Made by a program: the position numbers and the translations under genes. Positions 57,230 through 64,000 of a DNA stretch of 64,000 bases are shown piece by piece. The notes under the pieces were generated by a model. The model had not been told where the DNA came from. It saw only the letters and a program-made list of their open reading frames with translations, and searched no databases. Source of the stretch: Siderastrea radians (Eukaryota > Cnidaria > Anthozoa > Scleractinia > Rhizangiidae); assembly GCA_964017195.1 (NCBI GenBank), contig OZ024896.1, positions 7,397,442 to 7,461,441 of the forward strand, read 5' to 3'. How positions within the stretch are numbered: position 1 is the first letter of the stretch; each line of letters opens with the position of its first letter.

Positions 57230-60200
57230 CAATGTCCACTAACATCGAGCGAGTGGTGGCACATGATGAAAAATAAAATTCCCTCATAAATTTTCCACGG
57301 ATACCCTATGGTAATCTAAGAAACGTGGTGGAATTTTTTTCTTGAATTTGTTTTTTCAAGCCCGAAACAAAAATGGAACACGTTTAGGCCACACGTGTCC
57401 TGTAAACACGCGAAATAAACGTGTATCATACCTTCTCGTAAACTTCGCTCTGTTTGATTCGCATCCCCAAAAACCCCCATTTTAAGCGTGGAAGTTTGCT
57501 TTTGAAGTGTGTATGAAGTAATTGCGTCCAACTTTAGATCTGTCAATTAATTTTCAAGGTCATGGCGAGCTGCTGAAAATCACTAAAATTGGCTTGCTCA
57601 AAATCATAATTTGGCACATTTTTTCAATAGAAAGTTTCCATCCCCGGTAAAACACCAAATCACTTGAAATTCAGAATTCTTGAAAAACGAAATGCCATTC
57701 TAAAATCAGGTTTAAAAATTAATTTCGGGGTCTTTATCAGCGCCAAGTACAAACGCTCTCAAAATCCCGATAATCACAACATTAACCTGTCAACCAGTAC
57801 AAACAACAGGCTCGTGCCTCCGACCGAAGAATAGCCGAAAACTTGGAATTTGGATGAAACGTACAGGATAAAGGTCATGTCTAGCTCACCTTGAATAAGG
57901 TTTTGTCTGAATGCCAGGTTTTGTCATGTTTAGGTGTATTGTCCAAGGGCCACCTTGACGCGTGGAATTGACCGCTATCTCCTGGTATCTCCAGATTGAA
58001 TAACGACTCCACCATCACATTCACATCCCTAATAACGAATGGCAAATGATCTCTCAGCGTTAATTCCCTGAAGAAACTAAATACCTTTACAATGATCTCC
58101 ACATTCATCTCAGAAACCGCACTGTTATCTGTGTTAATTATTATGGTCTGATTTAACTAAATTTGACTGTCACGCAACGGGTTCTGGTCAAGTCACAGAA
58201 TAGGTTTGGGTGATGGGATTGCAAAAATGGAAAAAGAAATCGACAGATTAGGACGTCTAAAGTAACTTAAGCTATGAAAGAAATTGTACAAGACAGAAGG
58301 CGATATAAATAGTTATGGCGTTTGTTTCAGCAACTCGACCGGAATGACCGTTTTCATCCCAGATGCCGGACTGCCTCAACGTAAAAACAAAGCGCAGATT
58401 TTTTTTCATGAATTAAACTAAAGCATATCGAAGGTTAACAAAGAAGGCATCAATTTGTTTTTTACAAGATCCCTGGAATTTTTTAGTTCACTTTTCTTTG
58501 TAATCGTGAAGACCCCCCCCCCCCCCCGGTGAGTTTTCAATGCGTAGCACTCGGCTACAACTGTTTGTTTACTCACAGTCCGTCCTTCTGTTTGGTGTCA
58601 TGTTACAGCGCCGAAGTTATGCCTGAAATATCTTTTCACTAGTAAAATAAAGTGATACTTCATATGACGGGACTATTCACCACACAATTCTGACCTGTGC
58701 AAAACAAGTTACAGATTACGTAGATGTGCATTTTGTGACGCTCTGGCGAGAGGAAAAAATTGTCAAGTGTTCACTACAAGCAGAAAGTATTAGCTTCCGA
58801 TAGTCTAAAATAGCAAACATTGATATATTTTTCTTATATCTTACTGCAGAGTTCGACTTTTCAAGACGCGAATATTCCCTAGCGTGAGTGCATTTTAGGA
58901 TATTTTTCCCACAGCCTAATTAATTTCGCGGTGAAGGATTTCAATATTATTCGCAAGCCACCAGTGTTGCGTCGAAAAAGGTGCCTCGAGAACCTGCCAT
59001 TTGCGGAAATAAAACACTTGTTGGAAATCAGGCGTGTGAGAATTTCAGATACGACATTATCGGAAACTAGACAAAATGTCTTAAGTGCGGATCGGCTTTG
59101 AGTAAATGTTCAAAAACTGATAATTTTCGTTAAAAAAAAACAGAAAAAAAGGAAAACGCCATATTTCACACACAGTAGTTGTAGAGCGCTTCCTCTATAT
59201 TTCGCCATTGTAAAAGGATAGGGTTCTTTGGAGTTCTTGCAGTCAGGAGCCCTGTCACCGAGTACAATAGCCAATCAAACCATAATCTCCCTTGGGCGCG
59301 AATACAGGTCACTATTTTTTTTTTCTTTTCAGAAACTAGTTGCAGGCGTTTGCGCCTCTTACAAGCGATATAAACTAGCAGCTGCGGTTACAGCCACAAA
59401 AAAGACTTTTCGGGTCACACGTGCAGTGTTGGAATCAGTGATATCCACTCAGAAGTTGAGCTTCGTTGATTTTCTTTTAGCACGCGCAATAGTATTCTAA
59501 TTAGTATTCTAAACATGGACCATTTGCCCAGCCCATCGCTCTTCTGTGGGAATTGGCTAACGCAGAGGGACCAATCGACATTGGTCATTTTGAGTTCTAC
59601 CAGGGCTGTCTAAGTATGCCTCCAACGGGAAAGTGGGAAAAGCAGAACGTGGAATTGGCAAATTCGGAGTCCAAAGCTCTTTTGCAACACATCGGCGTCT
59701 TTGTTCCAGTGGGCTTGATAAGTACACTTTTTTCATGCCACTTTCGTGCATTCCTCGCTGTGATGACAGACGTCATTAAGCAGATTAACACCCCCATACC
59801 AGCCCTGAAGACAGTCACCTACCGGCAAGACAACGCTGGCTGCTATCACTGCAGGGCTTGCAGGGCCACCATAGTTTGCGCAGCAGAGCTTGGCGTGGTG
59901 TTCAAACTCCTGCGACCGCAAGGCCGGCGGAGACTAAGTCGGATACGTATATCCTCCTAAACTCCGGACACGATATCAAGATCTTGGTGGAGAACCATCC
60001 GTAAGTGTAACCCTGTGTGCGTCCATTACAAGCCCTTAAGTGGCAACTTGGAAGATCGATGGTGTGAGCACACTCTCGAATATAAAGTTTTCCGGAATCC
60101 GTCTGTGTATGACGAGCATATGGTGTGGGACCTGTAAGACTAATATCTGCGCTGAAATCTAAGGCTCTGTCATCAGATGGTCTACCGTCCAAAGCAGTGC

Positions 60201-61612
60201 TCTAAGCGAAACCGAGCTCGTTCTCCTAACCGGGAAAAGGCGGAGAATATCGCACAACCAACTGTCACCTGACAAACAAGGGGGTTAGTTTCTAGAGGAA
60301 CTGTGGTGCTGCGTCGGTGGGGAAGCGAAACACAAAACTTTGTCTTTATCAACTCAGTTGATAAGGTAAATTGAGCTGACGTTGCCTTCGTCGCCTTCAC
60401 TGCTCAGAAGATCAGGCGGAAAGCGACGTAGAGCCCTGAACATTAGGACTCCTTGTCATGATGAGTTTCAACATGAGTTGGGTTTCAAACTCAACTTTAT
60501 TTGAGTTTCATGTATAAAAGTGTAATCCGCTAGGTTTGTCATAAAATGGTTTCATAAGCTTATAAAGAACGAAAAGGACGGTTCCGGCACCCCTGGTTTG
60601 TGCCTGCGTAAACTTCCTTACTCCTGTCTTGACCAATTTTTGAAGACCAATACTTAGAGGCCTAATAATAATTTCTTTTTCAAAGCCCTGGTAACAGGCA
60701 AGGTTTTGGCAAGGCTTCACTGTGTCTAATGATAATGATAAATAAATAATCGGCCCTTGGGTCCACAGGTTTTCAAAGTTCTCATTGCTTTGTTTTTGTT
60801 TGTTTGTTTATTTGTTTGTTTTTTTTGCTTACTTGTTTGTTGTTGTTGTTGTTGTTGTTGTTGTTAATGTTTCCTGTGCATTTCCCCCTCCAAATCACTT
60901 TTTCCAGGGTCAAACCTGACGTCAGGTAAAATCAAGTGCGTGACATTTTGTTGCGTGACTAAAACTAACCGGCTTGTGAGCTTTCGGCAAGAAATTATCG
61001 TTTCGAAATATTGCAACGAATACAGAAAAGACGTCTTACAGGAGAAAACTGTTTTGAAGCTCGGATAAGGCAAAGTCATTTTATTTCTGAAGGTTCTTGA
61101 TTTTAACAAAAGGAGGCGTGATGGAAATAAGTCATTTGGGTTGATTGCCAATACGCGATGCTTCAGTGATGTTGTTGACCCCGGACGTCAAGATGGTTAT
61201 TATGAAAGAGTACGCACAGAACCTGATATTTAGACAATACCATATTCGGGTGAGCTATACATTACCTTTCTGCTGTGGATTACAACCGAGTACCAACCAA
61301 AAGAGAAGAAATGTCCAAAGTTTTGGTTATTTGGTCGGAGGTATGTGCCAATTGTTGACGTGTTAATGTTGTAATTATCGGGATTTTGAGAGCGTTTGTA
61401 CTCGGCGCTGATAAAAAGCCCGAAACTAATTTTTAAACCTGGTTTAAGAACGGCATTTCCTCTTTCAAGAATTCTGAATTTCAAGGGATTCGGTGTTTTA
61501 CCGGGATGGGAAACTTTCTCTTGAAAAAATGCGCCAAATTTAGATTTCTGAGTAAACGAATTTTAGTGATTTTCACCAGCTCACCATGACATTGAAAATT
61601 AATCTACTTAAG
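57230..61612. mobile_element. Transposon B (inverted relative of A)
   Basis: Starts CAATGTCCACTAACATCGAG, the TIR of A minus its first four bases, directly against the captured segment. The interior runs opposite to A (ORF remnant on plus at 59553-59960; AINPNDLFPS reading on minus near 61140). The right end stops about 300 bases short of A's left terminus, where a copy of the ATATAGATTTAGCC repeat begins. Confidence 0.78.
59553..59960 (+). pseudogene. Transposon B ORF remnant (DNAGCYHC-type)
   Basis: A 135-codon remnant beginning at a TTG. It includes CLSMPPTGKWEKQNVELANS, HFRAFLAVMTDVIKQINTPI and YRQDNAGCYHCRACRATIVC. It is homologous to 52860-52507. It has no initiating ATG and no catalytic set that I can identify. 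Confidence 0.55.
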
Positions 61613-61694
61613 TAATATATAGATTTAGCCAAGCCTAAAAGCGGAACTCCAATTATTATTTATTTATTATTATTTATTTTATTTATTATTATTT

Positions 61695-61750
<56 letters not shown>

Positions 61751-61780
61751 CATTATAATTATTATTTCAAGTGGTACCTG
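61613..61780. repeat. Truncated dispersed repeat and ATT microsatellite
   Basis: ATATAGATTTAGCCAAGCCT (as at 17.9 and 38.3 kb) is followed by TTATTTATT and pure ATT repeats. Confidence 0.85.
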
Positions 61781-63590
61781 ACAGCAATATTATATTTTAG
61801 GTAATTATTAGTAAATACACTCTCATCAAATTAGAATGTGCATACCTGCCAACCTTATAAAATCAGAAATAGGGACCACCCCCCATGCTCACCCCAGACC
61901 TGGGGTAGTGCCCTGCCCCCACTGCCCCCCAACACTGAGCAGGATCTAGGTTGCTTTAAGGTTTTTGCATTATTTTTAAAAAATATTGCCTGTACTGTAC
62001 TGTCTTAGCATTAGAATTCTCAGGTGTTGTTTAATGGTCTCAAGCACCACATGTATTGCACAAAACGATAGGATGTAGAAAAGTCATTGAAGACCCGTCT
62101 TTAACAATCCAGTTCCAAATTGTCTTTTTTTTCTTGAAAATCGGAATGTCCCGATTGTTTTAGGTTTTGAAACTCAAAAATCGGGACAATTCCCATTAAA
62201 TGGGGACGGATGGCAGGTATGAACCTGTTTTACAAAATTCTAAATAAGCCCCAGTTTTAGGTTGTAAACTTAAATATTGGGCACAATAATTATTTTTGTT
62301 CACCTTACCTCGGCCTTTTCTCTGCCACAAGTCTACGGTTTAATTCATTTACATTATTGCAGAGTTGTCAAATTGTATAGACAAGGTACTAATTGAAAAA
62401 TACCTCCACCTCATTCAATGGTTTGACAGATAAGTTGTGTGGTATAGAGCGAGGAAAAATGCGAGCAATGAGTACCGGTAAAATGTCCTTGACCATTATC
62501 TGTAAAACCACTGAATGATATTTATTATTCCACTACAATATTTGCCTATCATTTTAAATGATTTATTCAATGAGTGATTTGAAACCGGGACACTACAGTG
62601 CAATACGCTTTCTACAGTGCAATGCACTCTCATACTCTCGTGTATGTGTTTTCTCCTTATATGATAAACTGATGCTATAGTGGAATAATAATGTACCTTG
62701 TTTACTCTTATTGATGCCCAGGGACTATTATATTAAAATCAATCTCTTTAAGTACCCATCAGTCGTGAATCAACCACTCAACCACTTAGTTGATAAATCG
62801 GTCAATCAGTCAATAAAAAAATTTGTGACTAACAGTGTTGCCAACACGAATAACAAATGGTCCAGTAACCACTTAAGTGACTTTGATGCACAGATTATGA
62901 CTCACTATGTTACTACCCCTGACTGTGATGGTAGTAAATCTTGTGGTTTAATTTGTTTTTGGTTTCATCATTAGCCTTTACACTGCATCTAATGTCACCA
63001 ATGAGCAATGTTACTGATTGCCATAATCTGGTAGCAAAGAGAAACAAAAAGAAAGCCTCTTCATAAATCATTTCAGGATAGTCTGAAACCTGTCATGTAA
63101 TGAACTGACAAGAGGGGATCAGACTGTGGTGAATCCATCATTTGAAATAGTTTTCCCTGTCAAGTGAATTCAGTCAGATAACTCCGAATCATCATTCCTG
63201 GGAAGTTAGTTGTGTGTGTGCGTGTGTGTGTGGGGGGGGAGTAGGGTTACTCCCAAATAAATGCTACTCGTGTATGGATGTGTTACTGAGGGAACATAAA
63301 GTGTATGTGGATACAGTCAAACTAATCACCAACATCAAAATTTGCAAAAAAAAAACAAAAATATAAAACCTTATTTCAAAACTGCTCTTAAAATTTTTTA
63401 TTTCAATTGATAATGTCTGCCTGGGAACATACATGTAGCTAAGAGTACAAATTTATTAACCAAATCCTTACAATAAACTGCCATATTTTTTCTGACATCA
63501 GGTTGATGGAATAAAAACCTGTATGGAAAACAAAGCAGAGTAAATGTTTAATTATCTCAGTTGCCAAAAGTAAGCCCATGGCTTTAGGGA
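61781..63590. other. No recognised gene
   Basis: AT-rich DNA with short low-complexity tracts (TG run at 63210-63240). I found no exon with good splice sites and no repeat shared elsewhere in the window. If the dystrophin reading is right, this is intron of that gene. Confidence 0.5.
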
Positions 63591-63599
63591 GGTTCTAAG

Positions 63600-64000
63600 G
63601 ATATTTGCGCAATTTTTTTCTGCGCATCAATACTGCGCACACAATTCACAACATTGGCATTATGTCATGCCGTGTCATGCACTGAGCATGCACACTCGCA
63701 TGAAAAACTACCCCAAATGTTTTAAGACACTGTAAACTGCCGCTTATAAGCCCTAGGGTGATACAACTTTGTAAAGGGTTTTGGGTGGGCTTATAAATGG
63801 AGGGGCTTATATCCGGGGGGGGCTTATAAGCGGAGTAAGAAAAACGTTACGAAATGAGCCACAGCAGTGTTGATCGGAATACATTTTTAATGTACCAGTT
63901 TGTAATTAACCTTTGAAATGTCATAATAAGTCAAATTCATTTCGATTTTAACAACAAAATCAAAACTGCAACAACACGAACATAACCGGAACATAACAAA
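63600..64000. repeat. Dispersed repeats at the right edge
   Basis: 63611-63670 resembles 11390-11460. From about 63734, GTAAACTGCCGCTTATAAGC and the block GAGCCACAGCAGTGTTGATC match the insertion inside transposon A and its surroundings (51095-51330). The copy runs off the window. Confidence 0.7.

Noticed and set aside
49346..64000. Search for upstream dystrophin exons (WW, spectrin repeats)
   Set aside because: No segment with matching residues and splice sites was found by eye. They may lie beyond the window.

Overview
The window looks like genomic DNA of an anthozoan cnidarian, most likely a stony coral. It is AT-rich and intron-rich, its exons are separated by kilobases of dispersed repeats and small inverted-repeat transposons, and its genes include a dystrophin homologue, a DUF4470/MYND zinc-finger protein and PAN-EGF-fibrinogen-like secreted proteins. 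The species cannot be fixed from the sequence alone.

Layout. (1) 1.6-3.1 kb, plus strand: a secreted PAN/Apple-EGF-fibrinogen-like gene (copy 1) in two visible exons. (2) 24.92-5.47 kb, minus strand: a 15-exon gene whose first exon carries DUF4470 and whose last exon carries a MYND finger (about 1,060 codons). Its introns hold a CAA-rich minisatellite, a GTCA tetranucleotide tract and several MITEs. One exon has been partly copied by a 480-bp tandem duplication, and three places break the reading frame. (3) 25-28 kb: intergenic DNA with a TTA-flanked MITE, a pentanucleotide array and a cluster of GCCAT motifs. (4) 49.35-28.06 kb, minus strand: the C-terminal part of a dystrophin/utrophin gene in 17 exons (EF-hand region, ZZ finger, C-terminal coiled coils, proline/serine-rich tail and stop). 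Its 5' exons (actin-binding region, spectrin repeats, WW) were not found and probably lie past the right edge. (5) 49.95-61.61 kb: two related transposon copies (A and B) in opposite orientation, each with long terminal inverted repeats and a degraded DNAGCYHC-type ORF, precisely enclosing a second copy of the PAN-EGF-fibrinogen-like gene. (6) 61.6-64 kb: repeats only.

The most interesting structure is region 5. The second gene copy starts and stops exactly at the transposon ends. Both breakpoints correspond to TTAA or TTAA-like sites in copy 1 at 1.6 and 4.14 kb. No gene sequence that I can see continues outside the transposons. This looks like a composite transposon that picked up about 2 kb of host gene, although duplication followed by two insertions is not excluded. 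Copy 1 carries its own TTAA-flanked piggyBac-like insertion, and copy 2 preserves the exact empty site.

Exon boundaries were derived by hand from GT/AG sites, reading-frame phase and recalled family sequence. One-base frame breaks occur in both the DUF4470/MYND gene and the dystrophin gene. They may be assembly errors and not real lesions.
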